Notes under the pieces: generated by a model
Database searches by the model: none
Told to the model about the DNA's origin: nothing
What the model saw: only the letters and a program-made list of their open reading frames with translations
Position numbers and translations under genes: made by a program
Shown here: piece after piece, positions 1 through 9,492 of the stretch
How the letters are laid out: each line of letters starts with the position of its first letter
How positions within the stretch are numbered: position 1 is the stretch's first letter
Assembly (NCBI RefSeq): GCF_947495205.1
Contig: NZ_CANLXV010000002.1
Coordinates: 235,148-299,147, forward strand
Reading direction: 5' to 3'
Source: an uncultured Polaribacter sp.
Lineage (GTDB): Bacteria; Bacteroidota; Bacteroidia; Flavobacteriales; Flavobacteriaceae
DNA length: 64,000 bases

Positions 1-2808
1 CATGATGGTGGAATTGGTTGGTACAGAAAACAATTCAACATAAAAAAAGAAAGTCTTTCTAAAATCACCTACATCAATTTTGATGGCGTTTATATGAATT
101 CTGAAGTCTGGATAAATGGCCATCACTTAGGCAAAAGACCCTATGGTTACATCAGTTTTAGATACAATATTTCAAAATTTTTAAAGGAAGGGAAAAACAC
201 CATTGCCGTTCGTGTTGATAATTCTTTAGAACCTTCTGCACGTTGGTATCACCCTTGTGGAATTTACGCGCAAGTAAAATTAACAGAGGTACATCCAACG
301 CATTTTAAACCCAATTCAATTTTTATAAAAACACCTTCAATTTCAAAAGAAAAAGCAACGGTTGTTATTGATGCAGAAATCAACGGAAAATTAAAAGGAT
401 TAAAATATGAGGTAAAATTATTTTCTGCTAAAGGAAAAGAATTGACAAGTAACTGCGAGAAAATAACAGCTTCAAATCCTACGTATCAATTAGAAGTTAA
501 AAATCCTCAATTATGGAGTCCAGAAACTCCAAATGTTTACAAAGCGGTTACTCAAATTTTAAAAGGAAAAAAAGTTATTGATGAAATTGAAACCACTTTT
601 GGTTTTAAAACCGTAAAATGGGAAACAGCAACTGGTTTTTGGTTGAATGGAGAAAATGTAAAATTAAAAGGTGTTTGCGAACATTGGGAAGGTGGTCCAG
701 TTGGTGGTGCTTGGACAAAGCCCATGTTACGTTGGAAATTACAAAGTTTAAAAGACATGGGCATTAATGCCATTCGTCCTTCACACAATCCTACGCCACC
801 AATGTTTTATGATATTTGTGATGAAATTGGTTTGTTGGTAATGGATGAAATTTTTGACGGTTGGCACAAAAAAGCACCTCAAGATTACGGCAAACAAGCT
901 TTTGACCAATGGTGGAAACGTGATGTAACAGAATGGATTACAAGAGACAGAAACCATCCAAGTATTTTTGTTTGGAGCTTAGGAAATGAAACACATAGCC
1001 CCATAGGATCAGAATTGGTGAAGTTTGGAAAACAACTAGATCCAACACGTTTGTTTACATCAGGCGCAGGAAATCCAGAAGATATGGATATTCAAGGTGT
1101 AAATGGAGGTTCTGAAACCAAATCTTTTATAGATAGTAAAAATCAAAAAGAATTAGAAAAACCATTTATTTCTACAGAAGCGCCACATACTTGGCAAACC
1201 AGAGGTTATTACAGAACACAAACTTGGTGGAGAGATAACGAATTACCAGGAACGTATGAATTACCAAATTTAACAGAAAAAGAAATCTTTTTTTACGAAG
1301 GCATCAATCCTAAAAAATGGAGAAATAGAAAACAAAGTTTCAATTCGTCTTATGACAATGCAACTGTAAGAGTTTCTGCTAGAAAATATTGGGAAGTTAT
1401 GCGAGACAATCCTTGGCATAGTGGTCATTTTAGATGGACAGGTTTCGATTATTATGGAGAAGCTGGTTTGGTGCATGGTGGTTTACCTTTCAATTTATTT
1501 ATGGGCGGTGCTTTAGATGTTGCAGGTTTTAAAAAGGATTTATTCTATTTCTACCAAAGTCAATGGACAAAAGAACCTATGATTCATATGTTGCCACATT
1601 GGTCGCATCCAAGAATGAAAAAAGGAACCGTTATTCCTGTTTGGGTATATTCAAATGCAGAGGAAGTAGAATTGTTTTTAAACGGAAAGTCTTTAGGAAA
1701 AGACAAACCAGGATCCGTTTGGAACGAAATGCAATGTGAATGGATGGTTCCTTATGAGGAAGGAAAGTTAGAAGCAGTCGCTTATATTAATGGCAAAGAA
1801 GTAAAGCGAACTTCGTTTAGTACAAGTAAACAACCATCAAAATTAAAAACAAGCATCCAAAAATTAGAGGCTGAAGATTCTTTTACAACAAGTTACATTA
1901 TTACTTCAGAAAGTTTAGATGCAAATGACAATTTGTATCCTTATGGAGAAAATAAAATCTATTATACTATTCAGGGTGATGTAAAAAAGATTTCTATGGA
2001 AAATGGAAATCCTATTGATCCTACAAGTAGAACAAAATCAGATTATAGAGCCTTGTTTTTTGGTAAAACAAGATTGTTTTTAAGAGAACAACCTAATGCT
2101 AAAAATGCAGCTGTAATTACAGCTTCAATTTTAGGAGATAAAGCGTTATTTCTTTCTAATAAAATAACCATAGCAACCAAACAATTTGCGGTTTTTGGAA
2201 CATTAAAAGCATCAAATTTAGAAGTTTTATATACCACAAATGGAGAAAATCCTGAAACAAAAGGAATGCTTTACAAAGGCGCTTTTGAAATTCAAGATAA
2301 TACTACCGTAAAAGCCATTATCAAACAAAACGGAAAAGTTGTGCTAACACTAGAAGAAACTTTTGGTAAAAGTGAAGGTTTATTTTGGGGTGATGAACAC
2401 TCTAAAGATATGTGGATTGGTAGAGGAATTAATATTTCTGCGGAAGAGGGTATTTTAAAAGGAAGTGCAACTGCAAGCAGAGCAGCAAGACGTTTTAAAG
2501 GAACTGGTTTTGTAGATTTTAAAGGTAAAGAAGGATCTGTAGAATTCTATCAAGAAAATGATGGCGAAGAAGGCGATTACAGCATGCGTTTTAGATATAT
2601 GCACAATAATAAAGGCGCATTGCATCCTATGAAATTGTATTTAAATGATGAATATGTTAGGACTTTAGAATTTAAACCAACAGGTGGATGGGAAAAAGAA
2701 TGGAAATTTGTTCCTGCAATTTTAAGATTAAAAGCGGGTGCAAATAGTATAAGAATTGAAACCACAGGAAAAAGTGGCCCTTATATTGATGAATTGTTTA
2801 TTGATTAA
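1..2808 (+). CDS. GH2 family beta-glycosidase, 5' end cut by window edge
   Basis: Glycoside hydrolase family 2 enzyme, probably a periplasmic exo-beta-glycosidase (galactosidase, glucuronidase or similar). The frame is open from base 1 and begins with an HDGGIGWYRKQF-like GH2 sugar-binding stretch, so the true start lies upstream; the first ATG in the window (94) is internal. The TIM barrel carries the family acid/base motif SLGNE (Glu at window codon 330) and a STEA motif that fits the nucleophile (codon 393). C-terminal parts resemble a chitobiase/hexosaminidase C-terminal domain (YTTNGENPETKG) and a CBM6/35-like beta-sandwich ending in GPYIDELFID. It leads a tight plus-strand operon; the next gene starts 17 bp on. 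GH2 enzymes occur in known ulvan PULs, but the sugar specificity cannot be read from sequence. Family assignment is firm, substrate is not. Confidence 0.9.
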   Translation, partial: HDGGIGWYRKQFNIKKESLSKITYINFDGVYMNSEVWINGHHLGKRPYGYISFRYNISKFLKEGKNTIAVRVDNSLEPSARWYHPCGIYAQVKLTEVHPTHFKPNSIFIKTPSISKEKATVVIDAEINGKLKGLKYEVKLFSAKGKELTSNCEKITASNPTYQLEVKNPQLWSPETPNVYKAVTQILKGKKVIDEIETTFGFKTVKWETATGFWLNGENVKLKGVCEHWEGGPVGGAWTKPMLRWKLQSLKDMGINAIRPSHNPTPPMFYDICDEIGLLVMDEIFDGWHKKAPQDYGKQAFDQWWKRDVTEWITRDRNHPSIFVWSLGNETHSPIGSELVKFGKQLDPTRLFTSGAGNPEDMDIQGVNGGSETKSFIDSKNQKELEKPFISTEAPHTWQTRGYYRTQTWWRDNELPGTYELPNLTEKEIFFYEGINPKKWRNRKQSFNSSYDNATVRVSARKYWEVMRDNPWHSGHFRWTGFDYYGEAGLVHGGLPFNLFMGGALDVAGFKKDLFYFYQSQWTKEPMIHMLPHWSHPRMKKGTVIPVWVYSNAEEVELFLNGKSLGKDKPGSVWNEMQCEWMVPYEEGKLEAVAYINGKEVKRTSFSTSKQPSKLKTSIQKLEAEDSFTTSYIITSESLDANDNLYPYGENKIYYTIQGDVKKISMENGNPIDPTSRTKSDYRALFFGKTRLFLREQPNAKNAAVITASILGDKALFLSNKITIATKQFAVFGTLKASNLEVLYTTNGENPETKGMLYKGAFEIQDNTTVKAIIKQNGKVVLTLEETFGKSEGLFWGDEHSKDMWIGRGINISAEEGILKGSATASRAARRFKGTGFVDFKGKEGSVEFYQENDGEEGDYSMRFRYMHNNKGALHPMKLYLNDEYVRTLEFKPTGGWEKEWKFVPAILRLKAGANSIRIETTGKSGPYIDELFID

Positions 2809-2825
2809 TATTTTAAATTATTTTT

Positions 2826-3953
2826 ATGAGTAAAACAGTATCATTTTACATCAAGTTAATAGTTGTTTTTTTTATTGGTATCACTAGCTGTTCAGATGCT
2901 CAAAATAATACTAAAAAAGATAATCAAATAATTCAAAATGCAGATTTATTATTAAATATAAATCCATTTTCTGTAGTTCATAAAACAGGTGTACCTCCAA
3001 GTAAAAGCAAACACGATTATATGAGTATTGGCCCGTATTGGTGGCCAAATCCAAATACGTCAGATAGTTTACCATACATTAGAAAAGATGGTGAAATAAA
3101 CCCTGAAACTCGAAATAATTTTACAGATTATACAGAGAAAAATAAATTTATAGCTGCTGTAAAAACATTAACTAAAGCATATAAAATTAGTAATAACAAT
3201 AAATATGCTATTAAAAATTTAGCCCTTATTAATGCTTGGTTTTTAAATGATGAAACTAAAATGAACCCTAATGTAAATTTTGGGCAATACGTTCCTGGTA
3301 AATCAGAAGGTAGGTGTTTTGGAATTATTGAATTTGGCGGCTTAACAGCAGTTTTACAATTTTTAGAATTAGCAAAATCCAACAATTTGCTCGATAAAAA
3401 AACAGAAAAAGGAATGCATAATTGGTTTACTGATTACAGCAATTGGTTAAAAAATAGCAAATTAGGTATAGAAGAATCCACCAGAAAAAACAACCACGCT
3501 ACACATTATGATGTTCAATTGCTAAGTATTTTAAGATATCTAAATAAAATTGAAGAAGTTAAAAACTATTTGTCTACAACCACAAAAGCTAGAATTTTTA
3601 GTCAAATTGAACCTGATGGAAGTCAGCCTCTTGAATTAGCGAGAACAAAATCTTTTTCTTATTCAGTAATGAATTTACACGCATTTTTAGAATTGGCAGC
3701 ATTAGGTCAACAAGTTGGCGTAAACCTTTGGAATGAAACTTCAAAAGATGGTAGAAGTATAAAAAAAGGCTACGAATTTATGTTGCCTTATGTAACCAAT
3801 AAAAAAGAATGGCCTTTCAAACAAATTAAAGATAAAAAGTCTTCTGAAGAAAAATTAATTAAAGATCTAAAAAAGGCTCATAAACTATTTAAAGAAGATG
3901 CTTTTGATGAAGCAATCCAAATTATAAACCAAAGAAATACGCCTAAACATTAA
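2826..3953 (+). CDS. Alginate_lyase-superfamily (PL5/PL38-like) polysaccharide lyase, lipoprotein
   Basis: Predicted alpha/alpha-toroid lyase of the Alginate_lyase superfamily (PF05426, containing PL5 and PL38). These enzymes cleave uronate-containing chains by beta-elimination. A lipoprotein signal ends at Cys22 (GITSC). A GPYWWPNP motif near the mature N-terminus is typical of the group. Asn223-His224 in NNHATHY and Tyr279 in FSYSV reproduce the Asn-His-Tyr catalytic spacing (about 55 residues) known for alginate lyase A1-III. At 375 aa the length is usual. The gene sits between GH2 and a PL8-like lyase, in a context suggesting glucuronate or iduronate in a rhamnose-rich polymer rather than alginate. 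Glucuronan-type activity is a reasonable guess. Fold and family likely correct; substrate inferred from neighbours only. Confidence 0.82.
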   Translation: MSKTVSFYIKLIVVFFIGITSCSDAQNNTKKDNQIIQNADLLLNINPFSVVHKTGVPPSKSKHDYMSIGPYWWPNPNTSDSLPYIRKDGEINPETRNNFTDYTEKNKFIAAVKTLTKAYKISNNNKYAIKNLALINAWFLNDETKMNPNVNFGQYVPGKSEGRCFGIIEFGGLTAVLQFLELAKSNNLLDKKTEKGMHNWFTDYSNWLKNSKLGIEESTRKNNHATHYDVQLLSILRYLNKIEEVKNYLSTTTKARIFSQIEPDGSQPLELARTKSFSYSVMNLHAFLELAALGQQVGVNLWNETSKDGRSIKKGYEFMLPYVTNKKEWPFKQIKDKKSSEEKLIKDLKKAHKLFKEDAFDEAIQIINQRNTPKH

Positions 3954-3986
3954 TATAATACCTAAAAAAATAGGCGATAATCTGCT

Positions 3987-6095
3987 ATGAGGTTACAAAG
4001 AAACTTCCTTTTTTTAATATTACTTACCATCATTAGTTGTAATAGCTCAAATGGTAGAAAAGAAGTACCTGTTTCTTATCCAAAAGGCTTAGATAAGTTT
4101 CATAAGAATGTCTTGGAATATTATCAAAATCAAAAAATAGAGGATTTTAGAATAGCAGAATTTTTATCAGATTTAAAAGAAGATGGCTCATTTTCTACAA
4201 TTGATTATACCAATAAAATAAGAAGTGATTGGCCTGTTAAGGATCATTTGAAATATGTACAATATTTAGCAATTAGTTATAAAAATGAATCCTCTAAATA
4301 TTATCAGGATAAAAACCTTTCAGAAAAAATTCATAAAGGATTAAATTACTGGTTAGAGAACGATTTTTTAAGCACCAATTGGCACGACCAACATATTGGT
4401 GTTCCAGAATTTTTGTTGCCAACATTGTTTTTAATGGAAAACGAGTTGTCTAAAAAACAGCTTGATAAAGCAAAAATATTGTTACATCGCGCCAAAATAA
4501 AAATGTCTGGTCAAAATAAAGTATGGTTGTCTAATAATGTGATGCTACGCTCTTTGTTGCTAAGAAAACAAGATTCAGTAGCCATTGCAAGTAAAGCCAT
4601 TCAAAGCGAATTAAAAATAGCAAAAGGTGTTGGTGTAAAACCAGATTGGTCGTATCATGAGCATGGTGCTCAATTACAATTTGGTAATTATGGTTTGTCG
4701 TATTTAGAAGATATGATAAAGACCTACACTTTTTTAGACAATACACCTTTTCAATTTGAAAAAGATAAGATTCAATTTCTTAGAAACATCGTTTTAAAAG
4801 GACAACAATGGATATTGTACAACAATAGCTACGACACAAATGCTTGTGGAAGACAGCTTTTTCCCAATGAACAACTTCAAAAAGCGAATCGTTTAAAAGA
4901 ATGTATTCAAAAAATGAAGGTTTTAGATAAAGAATTTACAGAGGCTTATACTATTGCTTTATACTCAAAAACCTTATCAGGTAATAAACACTTTTGGAAA
5001 TCAGATTTTCAGGTGCACAGAAGAAAAGATTTTTATTTTTCGGTTAAAATGAGTTCTCAACGAGTGGTTGGAACAGAGTCTGTAAATCAAGAAAATGTGC
5101 AAGGTTATTATATGGGTGATGGTGTTGCACTTTTATCTAAAAACGGAAAAGAATACGAAAATGTGTTTCCTTTTTGGGATTGGAAAAAATTACCTGGCAC
5201 TACTATAATTCAAGATAAAAAACCACTTCCAATCATCAAGTTCAAAGCCTTTAAAACCAATAGCACTTTTGTTGGTGGTGTTAGTAATGGCAAAAACGGC
5301 ATTGCTGTGATGGATTACAATCGAGATGGATTAAAAGCCAAAAAATCTTGGTTTCTATTTGATGACAAAATTGTGTGTTTAGGGAGCGATATTTCAGCAA
5401 ATACAGATGATCTTGTAACCACAGCCATAAACCAATCCTTTTTAAAAGGTAACGTTATTGTTGCTAAAAATGATAAGATACAAACCAATTTCAGAAACGG
5501 AAAAGCACTACAACCAAATTGGATTTTGCACGATAGCATTGGATATCTATTTCCAAAAGGCGGAAATATCAATTTCTCTACAAACATTTTAGAAGGCAGT
5601 TGGAATAAGGTGGCAAAACGTTACAGACCAGTAATACTCACAGAACATATTTTTAAATTATGGTTCAATCATGGTTCTCAACCAAAAAACAAAAGCTATA
5701 ATTACATGTTAGTGCCAAATACAACTCAAGATAAAATGCTGCGTTTGCATAAAAGCAATCCTTTTAAAATAGTGAATACAGATCAACAGCAATCTGTAGA
5801 AAGTTTAGACAAGAAACAAGCAGGAATTGTCTTTTATAAAAAAGGAACATCAGAAATTAAAGGTGGTATTCGTGTAGATAAACCTTGTGTTGTTTTAATG
5901 GAAGAAAAAACAAATCAATTAATGTTAGCCGTAAGCGACCCTTCACACAAACTAAAAAATATAAAGATTACAATTCATGGAAAATATAATACACAGCATA
6001 GTAACTTTAATAATGGAAAAACCCAGTTTATAGTCAATTTACCTCAAGGAAATTATTCAGGAAAAACGGTACAAGTAGCGTTAGATAAAAATTAG
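3987..6095 (+). CDS. PL8-like polysaccharide lyase, lipoprotein
   Basis: Predicted family 8-type lyase (hyaluronate/chondroitin/xanthan lyase fold: alpha/alpha toroid followed by beta-sandwiches). Lipoprotein signal ends at Cys18 (TIISC). His226 in YHEHG and Tyr235 in FGNYG are nine residues apart, the spacing of the catalytic His/Tyr pair of PL8 enzymes; Asn183 or Asn184 (LSNNV) fits the neutralising Asn, and NACGRQL matches the Arg-containing motif. The later part (about 340-700) is beta-rich with a VFPFWDWKKLPGTT stretch, characteristic of the family's central sandwich. At 702 aa it is within family range. It lies 33 bp after the PL5-like lyase and 6 bp before a GH106. Hyaluronan is unlikely here; a glucuronate-bearing algal glycan is the contextual inference. 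Confidence 0.82.
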   Translation: MRLQRNFLFLILLTIISCNSSNGRKEVPVSYPKGLDKFHKNVLEYYQNQKIEDFRIAEFLSDLKEDGSFSTIDYTNKIRSDWPVKDHLKYVQYLAISYKNESSKYYQDKNLSEKIHKGLNYWLENDFLSTNWHDQHIGVPEFLLPTLFLMENELSKKQLDKAKILLHRAKIKMSGQNKVWLSNNVMLRSLLLRKQDSVAIASKAIQSELKIAKGVGVKPDWSYHEHGAQLQFGNYGLSYLEDMIKTYTFLDNTPFQFEKDKIQFLRNIVLKGQQWILYNNSYDTNACGRQLFPNEQLQKANRLKECIQKMKVLDKEFTEAYTIALYSKTLSGNKHFWKSDFQVHRRKDFYFSVKMSSQRVVGTESVNQENVQGYYMGDGVALLSKNGKEYENVFPFWDWKKLPGTTIIQDKKPLPIIKFKAFKTNSTFVGGVSNGKNGIAVMDYNRDGLKAKKSWFLFDDKIVCLGSDISANTDDLVTTAINQSFLKGNVIVAKNDKIQTNFRNGKALQPNWILHDSIGYLFPKGGNINFSTNILEGSWNKVAKRYRPVILTEHIFKLWFNHGSQPKNKSYNYMLVPNTTQDKMLRLHKSNPFKIVNTDQQQSVESLDKKQAGIVFYKKGTSEIKGGIRVDKPCVVLMEEKTNQLMLAVSDPSHKLKNIKITIHGKYNTQHSNFNNGKTQFIVNLPQGNYSGKTVQVALDKN

Positions 6096-6101
6096 AAAAA
6101 A

Positions 6102-9100
6102 ATGAAAAAAGTACTTATATATTTAATTTGTTTCGTGTCAATTTTAGTTTCGTGTCAAAACGAAAACACGAATAGCAATTCAGAAAAAGAAATCAATTTA
6201 GAAGCGGGTTTTCAAAACCCACCACAAACTTCAAAACCTAGAACTTGGTATCATATTAATAGTGGAAATGCATCAAAAGAAGGCTTTACCAAAGATTTAA
6301 AAGCTATTAAAGAAGCAGGAATTGGTGGCGTTTTGGTTTTTAACGTTTCTATGGGTTTGCCAGAAGGCGATGTAAAATACAACTCACAAGAACACAGAGA
6401 TATTTTAACGCATGCAGCTAAAGAATGCGAAAAACTAGGCTTGAGTTTTGGAGTGCATAATTGTGATGGTTGGACGTCTAGTGGAGGACCTTGGGTAACC
6501 CCAGAAAACGCAATGAAAGTTGTGGTGAATAGTCAAGTTATTACAGAAGGAGGTAAACAAATACAGCTAAAATTACCACAACCACCAACAAGACATAATT
6601 TTTATAAAGATATTGCTGTGGTTGCCTACCCATCTTTAAAAAACGAATTGATAGACAATCGTGTACAACCTATTATAACTTCTTCAGATAAAGCATTTAA
6701 AACAGCTTTGGCAACAGACCATCAAACCAATACGCATGCCGATTTAAAAGCAAACAAATGGGTGCAATACGATTATGGAAAACCTCATACAATTCGTTCT
6801 ATGTCTGTGTTTATCAACAAACGAAAAGGGCGTTTAAAATTATTAAAATCAGATGATGGTGTAAATTTTACTTTGGCTCACAAACCCAATGAAGAACGTA
6901 TTGGGAAAGACGAATGTTATTTTGAAGAACATTTTAAACCTATTACAGCACGTTATTTTAGAATCGTAACAGAATTAGATACAGGAATTTACGAAATGCA
7001 ACTTTCTGCAAATCAAACTTTAGGTAATAAGCTAGAATTTACATCTTACAGAAAACGTAGAAGATCTATTGGAAATCCTGATAAAAGTACATACATCAAA
7101 AAAGAAGATATTATTGTTTTAACTGATAAAATGAATAGTGATGGTGTATTAAACGCAAAATTACCAAAAGGAAATTGGACCATTATGCGTTTTGGTTTTA
7201 CTGCATCTGGTGCAACAAATGAACCTGCATCTGATGAAGGTACTGGACTTGAAGTAGATAAATTCAGTAAAAAAGCCTTAAAAATTCATTATGATGCCTT
7301 TGTTGGTAAATTGATAAAACAGGCAAAAATTGATGCACCAAATGCTTTGCAATATGTAGAAATTGACAGTTATGAAGTTGGGCCACAAAACTGGACAGAT
7401 GATATGGAGCAAATCTTCGAAAAAAGATTTGGGTATGATTTTACACCGTTTTTATTAATGTATGCAGGGAAATACATAGAAAACAACGAAACAATTGAAG
7501 CTGTTTTTTGGGATATGAAACAATTGGTAAGTGACTTAATGGTGACCAATTATTTTGATTATTTTACAGAATTATGTCATAAAGATGGTTTAATTTCTTA
7601 TGTAGAACCTTACGGATTTGTAGGACCTTTTAACAGTTTAGATGCAGGTAGAAGTGCAGATATCCCAATGGGAGAATTTTGGTTAGGAAAACCGAATAAA
7701 CACAAACGTGCAGCAGTATCTGCTGGCCATATTTATGGTAAAAATGTAATTTCTGCAGAAGCTTTTACAAGTACCAAACTAAATTGGGGTTTTCATCCGG
7801 CGTTAGCCAAACAAAAAGGAGATTACGAGTGGACAAACGGAATTAACGAATATATGTTTCATCGTTTTGCACATCAATCCAATACGCACGTAAAACCTGG
7901 AATGAGTATGAGTTTTGTAGGATCTCATATTGATAGAACTCAGACTTGGTGGGACAATGCAGGACCTGAATGGTTCAATTATTTAGCAAGAGGATCGTAT
8001 CTATTACGTCAAGGAAATCCTGTGTTAGATGTATTGGTTTTTGTTGGCGATAAAGCACCAAGTCACGTAATTCACGCCAACCAAATGCGTCCAAAACTTC
8101 CAGCTGCTTATAAATACGATTGTGTAAATGCTGATGTGATTATCAATCGTTTAAAAGTTGAAAATGGAAAATTAAAATTACCAAATGGTATTACTTATAA
8201 TGCATTGTCTTTACAAAGAAATGATGTTATCAATTTAGAAACTTTAAGAGGAATTCTTAAATTATCTAAACAAGGCGCTTTAATTGTTGGTAAAAAACCT
8301 AAAAAATTAGGAGGTTACCACATAACTAAAGAGATGCAAGCTGAATTTGAATCTTTAGTAAAAGAAATTTGGGCTAGTAAAAAATCGTATAGCTCAGGCG
8401 ATTGGGAACAAATATTGAAAGAAAATGAAATTCAGAAAGATTTAATAGTTGACGGACAACCTGATTTTAATTTCTACCACAGACGTACGGAAAATGAAGA
8501 TATTTATTTTGTGTATAATCATAATTTAACTGAAGTTGAAACCTTGAATTGTAGTTTTTTAATTGATGGAAAAGTACCTGAACTTTGGAATGCAGAAACA
8601 GGAGAGATTACCAAATTAGTTGAATATACTACTAAAAACGGAAGAACAGATATTGCTATTAAAATGCAGCCACAACAATCTGTTTTTGTAGTATTTAAAG
8701 AGGAAGATAAAAAGCGACCAAAAGTTGTTTATGAAAAATCTAACAATGCAGCTAAACCAATATTTAGTTTAAATGATCATGATGAATTACAAGCTGAAGT
8801 TTATGAAAACGGAAATTATTCAGTACTGGTAAACAATTCAGAAAACTGGAACATTAATGTAAACGATATTTCTAACTCTGTTGAAATTAAAGGCAATTGG
8901 GAAATCAATTTTAGAGCAGAAGACTTTTATAAAGCTACTTTACAAACAGATGAATTGTTTGATTGGACAACCAGCAAAGTAGATGAAATTAAACATTATT
9001 CTGGTACAGCAATGTATAAAACAACATTCAATATAGAAAAAGATATGTTGCAATCTGATAGACAATTTCAAATTAATTTAGGCAAAGTAAATGTAATTGC

Positions 9101-9485
9101 TAAAGTAATTGTAAACGGAAAAGATGTTGGTGTAAGTTGGCTAGCACCTCATAATTTAAAGGTTACAACTGCTTTAAAAGAAGGTGAAAATACACTAGAG
9201 GTTCAGGTGACCAACCAATGGACAAACCGTTTAATTGGCGATGAAAAATTACCCAACCAAACAGGATACAATGTAAAAAGAGGAAGCCCAGGTTTTGGCG
9301 ATTCTGAATTTAGAGGCAAGTTTAAAAAAATGCCAAAGTGGTTTAGAGATAACCAACCACTACCAGAAGGACCACGCAAAACATTTAGTGCGTATTCTTT
9401 TCAAAAACCAACAGATGCATTATTGCCATCAGGTTTATTAGGTCCTGTAACAATTTCAGCATCAAAAATTATAAAAAAACAATAA
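6102..9485 (+). CDS. GH106 alpha-L-rhamnosidase, lipoprotein, discoidin-like insert
   Basis: Family 106 alpha-L-rhamnosidase, expected to remove terminal L-rhamnose from oligosaccharides in the periplasm. Lipoprotein signal ends at Cys18. The N-terminal GFQNPP...PRTWYH stretch and HNCDGWTSSGGPWV are family signatures. Two glutamates fit the catalytic pair known for BT0986: Glu425 in DSYEVG and Glu553 in SAEAFTS, 128 residues apart. A discoidin-like beta-sandwich is inserted at about 205-300, and a C-terminal galactose-binding-like domain (about 955-1060, VIVNGKDVGVSW, NRLIGDEKLP) closes the protein. It is the first of two adjacent GH106 genes with 7 bp between them; the second lacks the discoidin-like insert, so the two may act on different rhamnose linkages or sulfation states. 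Confidence 0.93.
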   Translation: MKKVLIYLICFVSILVSCQNENTNSNSEKEINLEAGFQNPPQTSKPRTWYHINSGNASKEGFTKDLKAIKEAGIGGVLVFNVSMGLPEGDVKYNSQEHRDILTHAAKECEKLGLSFGVHNCDGWTSSGGPWVTPENAMKVVVNSQVITEGGKQIQLKLPQPPTRHNFYKDIAVVAYPSLKNELIDNRVQPIITSSDKAFKTALATDHQTNTHADLKANKWVQYDYGKPHTIRSMSVFINKRKGRLKLLKSDDGVNFTLAHKPNEERIGKDECYFEEHFKPITARYFRIVTELDTGIYEMQLSANQTLGNKLEFTSYRKRRRSIGNPDKSTYIKKEDIIVLTDKMNSDGVLNAKLPKGNWTIMRFGFTASGATNEPASDEGTGLEVDKFSKKALKIHYDAFVGKLIKQAKIDAPNALQYVEIDSYEVGPQNWTDDMEQIFEKRFGYDFTPFLLMYAGKYIENNETIEAVFWDMKQLVSDLMVTNYFDYFTELCHKDGLISYVEPYGFVGPFNSLDAGRSADIPMGEFWLGKPNKHKRAAVSAGHIYGKNVISAEAFTSTKLNWGFHPALAKQKGDYEWTNGINEYMFHRFAHQSNTHVKPGMSMSFVGSHIDRTQTWWDNAGPEWFNYLARGSYLLRQGNPVLDVLVFVGDKAPSHVIHANQMRPKLPAAYKYDCVNADVIINRLKVENGKLKLPNGITYNALSLQRNDVINLETLRGILKLSKQGALIVGKKPKKLGGYHITKEMQAEFESLVKEIWASKKSYSSGDWEQILKENEIQKDLIVDGQPDFNFYHRRTENEDIYFVYNHNLTEVETLNCSFLIDGKVPELWNAETGEITKLVEYTTKNGRTDIAIKMQPQQSVFVVFKEEDKKRPKVVYEKSNNAAKPIFSLNDHDELQAEVYENGNYSVLVNNSENWNINVNDISNSVEIKGNWEINFRAEDFYKATLQTDELFDWTTSKVDEIKHYSGTAMYKTTFNIEKDMLQSDRQFQINLGKVNVIAKVIVNGKDVGVSWLAPHNLKVTTALKEGENTLEVQVTNQWTNRLIGDEKLPNQTGYNVKRGSPGFGDSEFRGKFKKMPKWFRDNQPLPEGPRKTFSAYSFQKPTDALLPSGLLGPVTISASKIIKKQ

Positions 9486-9492
9486 CTATACA

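Noticed and set aside
4305..4311. CAGGATA inside the PL8-like gene (and similar single copies at 9262, 21491, 37758, 46880, 47555)
   Set aside because: Single copies within coding sequence, without a TAnnTT element 20 bp further on; expected by chance in 64 kb.
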